A DNA stretch of 64,000 nt from Clostridium homopropionicum DSM 5847. Its GTDB lineage: Bacteria; Bacillota; Clostridia; Clostridiales; Clostridiaceae. Made by a program: the position numbers and the translations under genes. The stretch spans positions 124,001-188,000 of the forward strand of contig NZ_LHUR01000011.1 of the NCBI RefSeq assembly GCF_001263795.1, given 5' to 3'. Shown piece by piece: positions 37,584 through 46,782 of the stretch. Under the pieces are notes generated by a model. It saw only the letters and a program-made list of their open reading frames with translations, ran no database searches and was not told the origin of the DNA. Position 1 is the stretch's first letter. Every line of letters starts with the position of its first letter.

Positions 37584-39925
37584 TTCAAAATCTCCACCTT
37601 TTTATTGGCACAATCTATATATAGCAGTTTTGCTTTATTCCATTTATTGTAAAGGACTTCTCCTGCTCCTATTACTGCTGGTATACCTAGTTCACCTGCT
37701 CTTATAGCCATATGTGAATTCATTCCTCCATACATAGTTACAAATCCAGCTATTTCATGTGAAAATATCCAATCATATCCCGGATCAGCACTTGGTATAA
37801 ATAAGATTCCTCCATTTAAATCTTTTGACTTATCTGAAAAAGTTACTTTTGCTGTAACATTTTTCAAAGTTATATAATTAGGTTCAAGGCTCGGTTGATT
37901 AAAAGTCCATATATCTTTCTCTTTAATGATTAAAGGAGGTAAAACTATTTGTTTTGTTGTTTCATAAGAACTCTTTCCATAAGCTATACTATTATAAAGA
38001 ATTTTCTTTACGTTTTCTGATGAAGAATATAATGTCTTTATAATATTTATATCTGAATAAGCACAATCCTCAACGCTAAATCCATTTTCTTCTCCTAGTT
38101 GTTTAAATAAAGTAATAGCATCGCTTAAACTCTTTGTAAATATAAACTTCGAATACTCTCTGCCCTCTATAGCTATTTTAATGAAATCAAAAAGCCCTAA
38201 AACATCTTGTACTAAATTATGCTTCTCCAAAAGTTCTTTTATTTTATTTAATTGTTTTAATGACAAAACAAATCTCTTATCATCACCACTTTTATTCTTT
38301 TCTTGAAAATTCCAATCAAAATATTTATTAGGTGCTTCATCATATCTAGAGGATAAAATATCATATGTTCCTGGTCTTAAATGTCCGTACTTTTCTATAA
38401 ATGCTTTTTTACTTAAGTTTTCAAAATCCTTTGACATATTTGAACTTACAGTGTCTAAGTCACCCATAAACCTTTCATAGTCTTTTTCTGACAATATACC
38501 AATACTGACTAATGACTTTAACATTTGAACAGCTACGAATCCAGCTCTTGCAAGTCCTGCAAAAGGAAGTGTTCCATATCTTTTACAATCTTCTAATAAC
38601 CAATAAATTTTTGATACCTTATCTAGCGAACTACTTATTATTTCTTCTCTACGTTTTTCTAATCTTTTAATCTTTTCAATATCATTTTTCCATAATCCAT
38701 CTTTACCATCTATAATTTTATTAGTCAGATATCTCAGGCTATCACATATCTTCGCACATTCTTCTTCTTTAAACTCATAATCCAATAGAACTTTTATTCG
38801 TTCCTGAATATCTAAGGTATAGCATGAAAAGATTATTCTAAACTCTACTTTATCATGTAAGCTTGGATTTTCAACTAATCTATCAATATAATAATTTACA
38901 AGCTTTTCACTCAAATCATCTTCTAATGTTGCTGGTAAAAAAGAATTAAAACTAACTCTTACATCTATATAAGGCAATCCTCCAAAATTAATCATTAATG
39001 GAAAACTTCTTAAGTTTTTATATCCATAATTATTTCTTTGATATGCCCATATATTATCCGTAACAACTTCTTTATATAAGGAAAGTGCTAAATTTTTAGG
39101 TCTTATTCCTATTATTTCAGCTGGATTCCAATCAGGCATTACTCCCAAAACTGTCCTTTTACCATATAAATAAGGATGCCTTGTATTTAGTACTTTGAAT
39201 TTCTTTTCTATACTTTCTAAAACTTTATTTAATGTAACATTTTCCATACAATCTACTGTACAAGCAATTTCTTCATTTACGCTATTTATACATAATGGTC
39301 TAACTTGTAATAAATAAACATTGCTATCTTTTGTTATGGCAAATTCAATATCTAAGCTATCACTTTTAAAAATATTCTCTAACTCATAGATCATATTTAT
39401 AACCTTGCTTAGGTTTTCGTTGTATACCTTGTTATATCCCTTAAAGTGATAACAAACCTTCGTATTATTTGAGCTACCAGAAGTTACCGAAGACGTAGAT
39501 CCTGTAGTATCATCGTAATTTATAACTATATAATTTCCCCCAGTATTAGGATCTTTACTGAATGCTACACCACTTATTATTACATTTTTAAGCATAGGCT
39601 GTACAAAAACTTGGTTGCCTCCATTATTATCTTTAAAAGAAGCAATAACTTTATTTATTGATTCTTTTAAATTATCAACACCTTTAACATCAGTAATTGA
39701 TAAAAAATGTCCTGCTAAAGATTCACTAGAAGAATCTTCATTTATGGCACTACTTCTAACTATTAAATCAATTTCATTCCAATTGTTTTTCAATATTCTT
39801 TTTATTACTTCACCTGAATTGTCCATCCATTCTTTTACACTTAGTCGTACTTGAGGTAAAACATTTGCTGATTTAATTATTTTTGAAAGATTTTCCAACG
39901 TTTCTGATTTAGTACCAAAATACAT
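37580..39925 (-). CDS. PEP-synthase-like kinase, candidate L-glutamine kinase (Cj1418-like)
   Basis: 781 aa. The N-terminal ATP-grasp half (about 1-220) has LIVRSSAINEDSSSESLAG and a metal/ATP segment VYLLQVRPLCIN. The large central region (about 220-690) matches no standard PEP synthase catalytic barrel. The C-terminal swivelling phosphohistidine domain carries GGMNSHMAIRAGELGIPAV with His738 as phospho-carrier. The lack of a pyruvate barrel argues against true PEP synthase. C. jejuni Cj1418 has this build and phosphorylates the amide nitrogen of L-glutamine with ATP (AMP and phosphate released). It forms a run with the hydrolase and nucleotidyltransferase needed for the next two steps. Confidence 0.85.
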   Translation of the reverse strand: MYFGTKSETLENLSKIIKSANVLPQVRLSVKEWMDNSGEVIKRILKNNWNEIDLIVRSSAINEDSSSESLAGHFLSITDVKGVDNLKESINKVIASFKDNNGGNQVFVQPMLKNVIISGVAFSKDPNTGGNYIVINYDDTTGSTSSVTSGSSNNTKVCYHFKGYNKVYNENLSKVINMIYELENIFKSDSLDIEFAITKDSNVYLLQVRPLCINSVNEEIACTVDCMENVTLNKVLESIEKKFKVLNTRHPYLYGKRTVLGVMPDWNPAEIIGIRPKNLALSLYKEVVTDNIWAYQRNNYGYKNLRSFPLMINFGGLPYIDVRVSFNSFLPATLEDDLSEKLVNYYIDRLVENPSLHDKVEFRIIFSCYTLDIQERIKVLLDYEFKEEECAKICDSLRYLTNKIIDGKDGLWKNDIEKIKRLEKRREEIISSSLDKVSKIYWLLEDCKRYGTLPFAGLARAGFVAVQMLKSLVSIGILSEKDYERFMGDLDTVSSNMSKDFENLSKKAFIEKYGHLRPGTYDILSSRYDEAPNKYFDWNFQEKNKSGDDKRFVLSLKQLNKIKELLEKHNLVQDVLGLFDFIKIAIEGREYSKFIFTKSLSDAITLFKQLGEENGFSVEDCAYSDINIIKTLYSSSENVKKILYNSIAYGKSSYETTKQIVLPPLIIKEKDIWTFNQPSLEPNYITLKNVTAKVTFSDKSKDLNGGILFIPSADPGYDWIFSHEIAGFVTMYGGMNSHMAIRAGELGIPAVIGAGEVLYNKWNKAKLLYIDCANKKVEILK

Positions 39926-39937
39926 ATAATAATCACC

Positions 39938-40705
39938 TTACTTTGCTCGTACTGTCCATGCTCTTGTCTTGTATGGTATTTCTATTTTGTCAATTTTCTC
40001 TACTAGCTTTTCAATTTCACTCATTATTATTTTAAATTTATCTGGTCCAGCCTGAACTTGTACATCATTAACCGAACGCCAAACTTGTAAATATCTTTCT
40101 TTATCCATAATTTCTATATGAGATGCTTCACAAAATATTAAATCATCAAAATATTCGGTAGAAAGCAATTTTTCTTCAATATCATCCATATTTTTTTTAG
40201 AACCTGAAGAAACTCTTTTTAAATTTGGTACAATTTTATATATTATTTCTTCAACTTCTTTATTTATTGTACTCTTATCAATGTCTCTTGGATTCCATAA
40301 TGCAGTAAAAAAGCCTCCTGGCTTTAATACTCTATGAAATTCTTTTAATGCTAACTTATGATCTGTCCAGTGAAATGAAGATGCCATAAATATCCAATCA
40401 ACTGAAGTATCTTCTACATTAGTATTCTCTGCACTTCCGCTCATCCATTTAATTGAATCACCATAATTACTTAATTCCTTAATTCCTTCTTCGCGCATAG
40501 CATCATTAGGTTCTACACAAATACCTTTTAATCCAATATCAAGAAGATTTTTGCTTAACTTACCTGTTCCTGCACCCACATCTGCAAATTTAAAATTTTC
40601 TTTATAACAACCAATATAACTTCCTAATACTCTTAATACTCTTTCCGAATATCCTGGTCTTGCACTATAAAACTTTGCTAACTCAGTAAAATCTCCATGC
40701 TTCAT
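39938..40705 (-). CDS. SAM-dependent methyltransferase, candidate phosphoramidate O-methyltransferase
   Basis: 255 aa class I methyltransferase. SAM site DVGAGTGKLSKNL (residues about 41-53), acidic VEPNDAMREE, and post-motif HRVLKPGGFFTALWN. C. jejuni has two such enzymes (Cj1419, Cj1420) implicated in the O-methyl group of the phosphoramidate; here there is one. It lies between the CysC-like kinase (one base gap) and the glutamine kinase (about 12 nt). The methyl acceptor is inferred from context only. Confidence 0.78.
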   Translation of the reverse strand: MKHGDFTELAKFYSARPGYSERVLRVLGSYIGCYKENFKFADVGAGTGKLSKNLLDIGLKGICVEPNDAMREEGIKELSNYGDSIKWMSGSAENTNVEDTSVDWIFMASSFHWTDHKLALKEFHRVLKPGGFFTALWNPRDIDKSTINKEVEEIIYKIVPNLKRVSSGSKKNMDDIEEKLLSTEYFDDLIFCEASHIEIMDKERYLQVWRSVNDVQVQAGPDKFKIIMSEIEKLVEKIDKIEIPYKTRAWTVRAK

Positions 40706-40706
40706 A

Positions 40707-41225
40707 TTAACACTCCTTAACTAGTTCTATAATTTTGCTTACAATTTTTATTGGATCAACACTACCATCATTTAATATTATAATGTCTGAGTTTTTCGGT
40801 TCCTCAAACTCTATATCTATACCCATAACATTTTTAATTTCACCTTTTATTGCCCTGCTATAAAGCCCTTTTTGATCTCTCATAATTAATATATCCATAG
40901 GTACTTTAATATAAATCTCTTTATAATTTTTTATATTCTGTTTGTTCCACTCTCTACATTCATTAAACATTGATATAGTAGAACAAACCACATCTATCCC
41001 TTGATCAGAAAGAGCCTTACAAAGCCTTGAATTTCTCATAGCACTTTTCTTTCTATCATTTGCTGAATATCCGAGATCACATCCAAATACTTCCCTTAAA
41101 ATATCACCATCCAGGAAAACTATATTATTCTTGTTTTCTTTTAGTTTCTCATATAATAACTTTCCAATAGTGGTTTTCCCCGCACCTGAAAGCCCCGTAA
41201 TCCAATAAACAAATCCGTTTTTCAT
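40707..41225 (-). CDS. CysC-like kinase, candidate cytidine diphosphoramidate kinase (Cj1415-like)
   Basis: 172 aa. APS-kinase fold: P-loop GLSGAGKTT at residues 11-19, FLDGDILREVFGCDLGYSANDR, and the lid region. Annotation by similarity would be adenylylsulfate kinase. However, no ATP sulfurylase (cysD/N or sat) is nearby, and the surrounding genes match the phosphoramidate pathway, where Cj1415 phosphorylates the 3'-hydroxyl of cytidine diphosphoramidate. It is the first of the five genes. The GTG one codon upstream (41228) is an alternative start; AGAGGATG lies 8-14 nt before both. Confidence 0.82.
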   Translation of the reverse strand: MKNGFVYWITGLSGAGKTTIGKLLYEKLKENKNNIVFLDGDILREVFGCDLGYSANDRKKSAMRNSRLCKALSDQGIDVVCSTISMFNECREWNKQNIKNYKEIYIKVPMDILIMRDQKGLYSRAIKGEIKNVMGIDIEFEEPKNSDIIILNDGSVDPIKIVSKIIELVKEC

Positions 41226-41262
41226 CACAAAAATTTCATCCTCTATAATAATTTTATCAAGA

Positions 41263-42180
41263 TTATTCTACTCTTGAATAAATCTTGCCTATCATTCCTT
41301 CATCTATATAGTACATTTTCCAGTGATCACAATTTTTGCATACTATCTCTCCAGTATAATCATTTTCTTCGTGCATTTTTCTTACTTTTTTATACTGTAT
41401 TGAATCCCATATATTCTCAATAGAATTTTCTTTTACATTTCCCAAATCTAATTTATTATTCCAATCGTGATTGCATAATGCTATATCACCATTCCAATAA
41501 ACAACCATGTCTTGATAAACTTTACGGCACGGCATTCTTTTATCATATTTTAATATTTCTTCTGAAATACTTCCAAGATTTCCATTGTTACTATGTTCTA
41601 CATATACTCTTACCTTATCTACATGTTTTAGCCAAAATTCAATGAATGCTTCTTGATCTTTTTTATATTCTTCAATATCTACAGTTGAAATCTGAATTTC
41701 TGGAATATCTCTACTGTTTTTTTTAGCGTTTTTACATTTTTCACAAAAATATACGATATTTTCTATGCTTTTATTTAAATTTCCATTTTTTCTAGTTTTT
41801 GAATATATTTCCTCTTTTATAGTATCTAAACTAAAAGAAATGAAATCTATGCCTGATTCAATCAATTCTTCTGATAATTTTTTATCTAATAACAACCCAT
41901 TCGAAGCCAATTGAATCGGGCCTATCCCCTTCTTCTTGGCATAACTTATAAATTTTACTAATTTAGGATGCAATAAAGATTCTCCCCTAAAAAACAATAC
42001 TATGGCAACTGGTAAATTGTTAGCTGCTTCATCTATAATTTTATAAAATAATTTTTCTTCCATAAATCCAAGTTCCATATCCACTAAATTTCTTGGACAA
42101 AATGAACATTCTAAATTACATGTATTATTCAATTCAATAGTAATTCTATTTGGAAATTTATTAATTGAATACGCTGACAT
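41263..42180 (-). CDS. Radical SAM/SPASM protein of the modification island
   Basis: 305 aa. The radical SAM cluster motif is TCNLECSFC (Cx3Cx2C) near residue 20. A C-terminal SPASM-like set of cysteines is seen in MPCRKVYQ, ALCNHDW and VCKNCDHW, which would hold one auxiliary iron-sulfur cluster. SPASM proteins modify peptides or small molecules. Its position just upstream of the phosphoramidate genes suggests a step on the glycan or its carrier; the substrate is unknown. About 37 nt precede the CysC-like gene. Confidence 0.85.
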   Translation of the reverse strand: MSAYSINKFPNRITIELNNTCNLECSFCPRNLVDMELGFMEEKLFYKIIDEAANNLPVAIVLFFRGESLLHPKLVKFISYAKKKGIGPIQLASNGLLLDKKLSEELIESGIDFISFSLDTIKEEIYSKTRKNGNLNKSIENIVYFCEKCKNAKKNSRDIPEIQISTVDIEEYKKDQEAFIEFWLKHVDKVRVYVEHSNNGNLGSISEEILKYDKRMPCRKVYQDMVVYWNGDIALCNHDWNNKLDLGNVKENSIENIWDSIQYKKVRKMHEENDYTGEIVCKNCDHWKMYYIDEGMIGKIYSRVE

Positions 42181-42264
42181 TTGCTCACATCCCTTACAAA
42201 TTTAAATTATTATTTACTAACCAATATTTCTTACATTTTAGTTCTAATTAGTTCTAAATAATCT

Positions 42265-43425
42265 TTAAATTACAAAAGCCTCTTTAGCATTAGCACTACC
42301 ATAATTTAAAGAACTATATTCTTCCATTATAATATCAAACCTATTTTCATTATATAAGCTTACCCATCTTGATAAAATATGGTTATTTTCTATTTCATGT
42401 ACATTTAATTTATAAAACCGTTCAATTTCATTATAGAAATTTAATTCATCTACTTCTAATGGCATTATATAATTAAAACCTTTTTCTATGTACTTAATAT
42501 TATTAATTTCATCTTCATTCAAAGTTTTATTATATGAGTTAATTCTATCATTAGATTTACCATCAGAAACCTTAGCTAATGATGACTCGGTAAGCAACAA
42601 TCCATTCATAACCAATATGTCTGATTTAGTTTTCGTTTCCTCTAGTAGTATATCATCAAATTCTATATTTAATTTATTACATACATGTAACATAGAATTC
42701 AGTCTATCATTATGTAAGTTTTCAAATTTTAATACAATATAATGTTGATCATTAAATTCATAATTCAAATGAGCACAAATAATATTCCAAAAACACCTTG
42801 TTAACTCAGCATCAATTACTTCTTTTTTTAAAGTCATATTCTTTGGATCACCAATATACTTTAAATGATGAAGCAACATATTCTTTCTAGATGCAATAAC
42901 ATCTATGTAATTTCTAATAACCTGAATAAAATAAGCGTTATTTTTGCAGTTACAAAAACTCTGCGGTCCAAAATTATAAAGATGATCATCTTGATAAACA
43001 ATATATTTTGAATTACAATATTGCTCGCTACAGCTTTGAGAATAAAGATTAATAAACCCTTCACAATATGCATTGAAAAATTTATAAAGATTATCTTTTG
43101 TAACATTAGTACCTATTTTTTGAAACAAATCTAAAACATTATTCTTTAATTTAAAATAATCAATGTTTTCATCATCTAAAATATTTTTTCGTTGCAAATT
43201 GTACCATTTATCTCCAACAAATGTGAAATGTTTTTTAGATAATACTTCCCAAAATTCATATGCATTTACTTTTTCAAATCCAAAAAATGGCCACCCTCTT
43301 GGCTTTGAACATGCCACTTCAACTCTTGGTGGGTAAAGAAAAATGGATTTATGTCCAGCCAGCAGTTGAAATATTAAACTAGAACCATTTCTAGACATAG
43401 CATTAATAAAAATAGATTTTTTCAT
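42265..43425 (-). CDS. Sulfotransferase-fold protein, possible phosphoramidate transferase
   Basis: 386 aa. The N-terminal 5'-phosphate loop INAMSRNGSSLIFQLL and the later 3'-phosphate motif VIRNYIDVIASRKN (near residue 175) define the PAPS-sulfotransferase superfamily. ATG 43425 is chosen because AAAGGAAA lies about 8 nt upstream. No PAPS-making genes are here except the CysC-like kinase assigned above to cytidine diphosphoramidate. A 3'-phosphorylated CDP-amidate is chemically analogous to PAPS, so this enzyme may transfer the phosphoramidate to a sugar. That is inference; ordinary sulfation remains the alternative. Confidence 0.75.
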   Translation of the reverse strand: MKKSIFINAMSRNGSSLIFQLLAGHKSIFLYPPRVEVACSKPRGWPFFGFEKVNAYEFWEVLSKKHFTFVGDKWYNLQRKNILDDENIDYFKLKNNVLDLFQKIGTNVTKDNLYKFFNAYCEGFINLYSQSCSEQYCNSKYIVYQDDHLYNFGPQSFCNCKNNAYFIQVIRNYIDVIASRKNMLLHHLKYIGDPKNMTLKKEVIDAELTRCFWNIICAHLNYEFNDQHYIVLKFENLHNDRLNSMLHVCNKLNIEFDDILLEETKTKSDILVMNGLLLTESSLAKVSDGKSNDRINSYNKTLNEDEINNIKYIEKGFNYIMPLEVDELNFYNEIERFYKLNVHEIENNHILSRWVSLYNENRFDIIMEEYSSLNYGSANAKEAFVI

Positions 43426-43507
43426 ATATAATTTCCTTTCCATGTTAAAATCAACAACTAAAATTGCTTTTAGCTTTTAGCATTTAACTTTATTTTTCTT
43501 GAACAAT

Positions 43508-44233
43508 TTACATACTAATATTATAAATACATTGAAATTTTATACTTTTTTCTCTAGAAACATGAATCAGATTTTCCAAAAATACCCTTGCTCCATTATT
43601 AGAATCTTTATTTATAAAATCTTTTAGTTTATCTGACTCATGGTAATATTCTTTAGCTTTTCTGTACCTCTGCAAATTTTCTGTATTCAAAAATAAATGT
43701 ATGGGATGAAAATTAAATACCTTTATTCCATCATAATCAATAAATCTATTAACGTCCCAATCTTTTTCATCTCCATTTTCAATATCTAAGCAATGAACAT
43801 CGTCTTCCCAAAAAAAGGGGATTCGTAAAATTCCATTCCAATGATAATAAGGCTTAAGTAAAATATTACTTCTTAAAGGTATGTATGTATTTGTTTCATA
43901 CTTTAATCCTTGTTTTTGATATAAGTCTAAAATGTTTGAGCTTTGCATTAAAGAATGTGTTCTAACACTTTTAGCTTCTTGAACGATTGTCTTTAAATAA
44001 ATTATGGAATTTTCCATATCAGTAATTCCACTTATTTGATTAAAATTAGGATGAATTCCTAATTCTATTTTTGAGTTTTTTCTTAGCTCTGTAATTAAAT
44101 CCGTTTGATGTGTAATAAAAAAAGTTGCTGAAACATCTTCTTTATTAAATAGCTTTATAGTTTCTTTTAAAACTTCATCACATGCCCAATCCACATCTAA
44201 TGTTATATAAATAGTATTTTTGAATTTATCCAA
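43508..44233 (-). CDS. Polysaccharide deacetylase-like (CE4/NodB fold) protein
   Basis: 241 aa. Begins with the CE4-like metal motif ITLDVDWACDEV, then TFFITHQTD and the metal-binding LGIHPNF; a second histidine pair is seen in FNFHPIHLF. The fold fits a metal-dependent deacetylase acting on N-acetyl sugars or related amides. No signal peptide is present, so it acts in the cytoplasm, as expected for a nucleotide-sugar or glycan-precursor step. Located between AsnB and the sulfotransferase-fold gene. Confidence 0.72.
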   Translation of the reverse strand: MDKFKNTIYITLDVDWACDEVLKETIKLFNKEDVSATFFITHQTDLITELRKNSKIELGIHPNFNQISGITDMENSIIYLKTIVQEAKSVRTHSLMQSSNILDLYQKQGLKYETNTYIPLRSNILLKPYYHWNGILRIPFFWEDDVHCLDIENGDEKDWDVNRFIDYDGIKVFNFHPIHLFLNTENLQRYRKAKEYYHESDKLKDFINKDSNNGARVFLENLIHVSREKSIKFQCIYNISM

Positions 44234-44263
44234 CTGTGTATGCCTCCTTATTTTAGCTATAAA

Positions 44264-46141
44264 TTACAAAAAATTATCACACCAAATTTCAAAGTTTAAC
44301 AAAGACCAAATTAATAATCTCCTATTATTTTTTCCTTCTAAATGTTCATAAATCAGTTTACTAACTGCGCCAAAATCCAAATATTCATATATACGTGCAG
44401 ACTTATTTAATATTTTTTTTCTCACAAACTCTATGCTTTCACCCCTAAACCAACTTGCATCCGGGGCTGAAAAGCCTTGTTTTTTACCATTTAGAATATC
44501 TTGAGGCATAAGCTTGTCCATAGTTTTTCTAAATATTAATTTTCCATCTTTTGTATTACTAAAATATTTTTCTGTTTTAGAACCAATTTCATTTTCATTA
44601 ATACGAATTGTTTCTGAAAAGTTTTTTAATTTTAGTTCTACTGGTAGCTTCATTGCGAAGTCTACTAAATCATTATCTAATAGTGGAACTCTAGTTTCTA
44701 AACCATTAGCCATACTTATTTTATCTTCAATTACCAAAAGACCATGCAAAAATGTTTTTGCTTCAAAATACATAGAACTATTTATATAATCTTTAGGTGT
44801 CATTAATAACGGTTGATTGTTTTGAAATACATCCTTGAATATGTCTCTAGTCCATACATGTTTTACACTATTCCAAATTGGCGAAAATACATTTCTAATT
44901 TCTTTATTTGGAATTAATCTCTGCCAAAATAAATAGTATTTATCTATATAATCTTCAAAATTATCATTTACAGCAGCCTTATAGTATCTCCATGGATATC
45001 CACCAAATAGTTCATCACCACCTGTTCCTGAGAGAACTACTTTTACAAATTTAGAGGCCAGTTGTGCAGCATAAAAATTAGGATAACTTTGACCAACTCT
45101 TGGTTCCTCAACATGATAAACTAGCTTATTTAAAATTCTTTCCATATCACCAGCTTTTAAAATCATTTCATAATGTTCTGTTTTAAATAAATAAGACATA
45201 TATTCAGCTTTTTCTCTTTCATCAAATCCCAATTCTAGTCCAGATGCAGAAGTTAAATCAAATCCACAAGTAAATGTCTTTATATATGGTAGTAAGGTAG
45301 CTGCTATAGATGTAATAGCTCCCGAATCTATTCCTCCACTTAAGTATGAACCTATACCTACATCTGCAACTAATTGTCGCTTTACCGATTGTTTAATCAA
45401 CCTGTTTAATTCCTCAATATATTCTTCATCTTTTCCATTGGTATTTTCTTCCACAAAGTTAAAATCCCAGTACTTTACCAAGTTTAATTTGTCAATTTTG
45501 TCATTTACAGATATAACAGACCAACTGCCCTGTGGAAATAATTTAATTCCTTTAAAAAAAGTCTTATCGGTAAAAATATTTTGAAAAGTAAAATACTCCA
45601 ATAAACATTCTAAATCCAAATCTTTTTTAAAGCTTTCATAACCTATTATAGCTTTTTGCTCTGAAGCAAATACAAATGTATTATTTATAAATGCATAATA
45701 TAGAGGTTTTATTCCATATCTATCCCTAGCTAAAAAAAGTTCTTTATTTAAATTATCCCATATAGCAAAAGCAAACATACCATTAAAATATTGTACACAT
45801 TGGTGACCCCATATTTCATAGCATTTAAGTACAACTTCTGTATCAGTTTTAGTGTTAAACTTATGTCCTTTTTTTTCTAGTATACGCCTTAATTCATTAA
45901 AATTATATATTTCCCCATTATATGTAATTGTATATCTGCCATCATCACTTGTCATTGGTTGTCTACCTAATGAAGATAAATCTATAATTGATAATCTTCT
46001 ATGTCCCAAACCAATATATTTGCTAATATAAATATTTTCATCATCTGGTCCTCTATGTGCTAATAAATTTGTCATTTTTTTTAACATTTTTTCTAAAATT
46101 GGTTTTTTATCAAAATTTAACATACCAACTATTCCACACAT
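44264..46141 (-). CDS. Glutamine-dependent asparagine synthase-like amidotransferase (AsnB family)
   Basis: 625 aa from ATG 46141, which gives the mandatory N-terminal MCGIVG with Cys2 as glutaminase nucleophile; GGGAGGGA lies just before it. The glutaminase domain (1-200) contains AHRGPDDENI and YNGEIYNF. The synthetase domain has the PP-loop SYLSGGIDSGAI. In sugar-modification islands such enzymes amidate carboxyl groups of sugars or peptides rather than make free asparagine. I infer an amide on the glycan. A plain biosynthetic asparagine synthetase cannot be excluded. Confidence 0.88.
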   Translation of the reverse strand: MCGIVGMLNFDKKPILEKMLKKMTNLLAHRGPDDENIYISKYIGLGHRRLSIIDLSSLGRQPMTSDDGRYTITYNGEIYNFNELRRILEKKGHKFNTKTDTEVVLKCYEIWGHQCVQYFNGMFAFAIWDNLNKELFLARDRYGIKPLYYAFINNTFVFASEQKAIIGYESFKKDLDLECLLEYFTFQNIFTDKTFFKGIKLFPQGSWSVISVNDKIDKLNLVKYWDFNFVEENTNGKDEEYIEELNRLIKQSVKRQLVADVGIGSYLSGGIDSGAITSIAATLLPYIKTFTCGFDLTSASGLELGFDEREKAEYMSYLFKTEHYEMILKAGDMERILNKLVYHVEEPRVGQSYPNFYAAQLASKFVKVVLSGTGGDELFGGYPWRYYKAAVNDNFEDYIDKYYLFWQRLIPNKEIRNVFSPIWNSVKHVWTRDIFKDVFQNNQPLLMTPKDYINSSMYFEAKTFLHGLLVIEDKISMANGLETRVPLLDNDLVDFAMKLPVELKLKNFSETIRINENEIGSKTEKYFSNTKDGKLIFRKTMDKLMPQDILNGKKQGFSAPDASWFRGESIEFVRKKILNKSARIYEYLDFGAVSKLIYEHLEGKNNRRLLIWSLLNFEIWCDNFL

Positions 46142-46211
46142 TTTTCCCTCCCAACTAAGCATCCATTATATTAGCCAATTAAAGATTTATAAATGCTTAT
46201 TTTTATTGTAA

Positions 46212-46766
46212 TTATTTATCAAAATACTTAAATTTTACATTATCTTTTTCAATTACTACTTTTCCAACCACTCTTGCTGGAGTTCCAATTGCAATTGAAT
46301 AATCTTCGATATTTCTATTTACAAAACTATTTGCTCCTATAACACAATGATTACCAACGCTAACATTTTCCTTAATTATTGTCATGCTTCCAATATACGT
46401 ATTATGTCCAATATATACATCTCCTTTTTTAAATTCCACTTTTCCTCCACTTACAGCGTGCATTGCCGCATCATGAGTATATATTTGAACACCTGTTGAT
46501 ATACTACAAAAATCGCCTATTGTAATCGTACCACTTACCGCTTCTAACATAGTAAACGGTCCAATCCATACTTTCTTTCCTACCCTAACATCTCCCATAA
46601 CAACACTGCTGTCATATATTGTAGTGTCTTCACCAAAATCAAGCCATTTTGCTTTTTCCCATCTATCAAAAAATAATTCGTTCGTAGGTAAAACTCTATT
46701 CCATTCCTTATACATCTCATTTCTTTTTTTCCAAATATACTCATCTAATTTTATTTTTTCGTCCAT
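46212..46766 (-). CDS. Left-handed beta-helix acyltransferase
   Basis: 184 aa from ATG 46766 (GAGGAG 8 nt upstream). Hexapeptide-repeat strands are visible through VVMGDVRVGKKVWIGPF, ITIGDFCSI and VYIGHNTYIGSM, with a histidine in IYTHDAAMHAV as likely catalytic base. It would transfer an acyl group (probably acetyl) to a sugar amino or hydroxyl group. It is coupled to the upstream epimerase gene. Confidence 0.83.
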   Translation of the reverse strand: MDEKIKLDEYIWKKRNEMYKEWNRVLPTNELFFDRWEKAKWLDFGEDTTIYDSSVVMGDVRVGKKVWIGPFTMLEAVSGTITIGDFCSISTGVQIYTHDAAMHAVSGGKVEFKKGDVYIGHNTYIGSMTIIKENVSVGNHCVIGANSFVNRNIEDYSIAIGTPARVVGKVVIEKDNVKFKYFDK

Positions 46767-46782
46767 AGAATGTTCTCCTCGC

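Noticed and set aside
37580-39925. Phosphoenolpyruvate synthase / pyruvate phosphate dikinase
   Set aside because: ATP-grasp and phosphohistidine domains are present, but the pyruvate/PEP barrel motifs are not seen, and the neighbours fit L-glutamine kinase.
40707-41225. APS kinase of sulfate assimilation
   Set aside because: No ATP sulfurylase or PAPS reductase gene nearby; position inside the phosphoramidate gene set favours cytidine diphosphoramidate as substrate.
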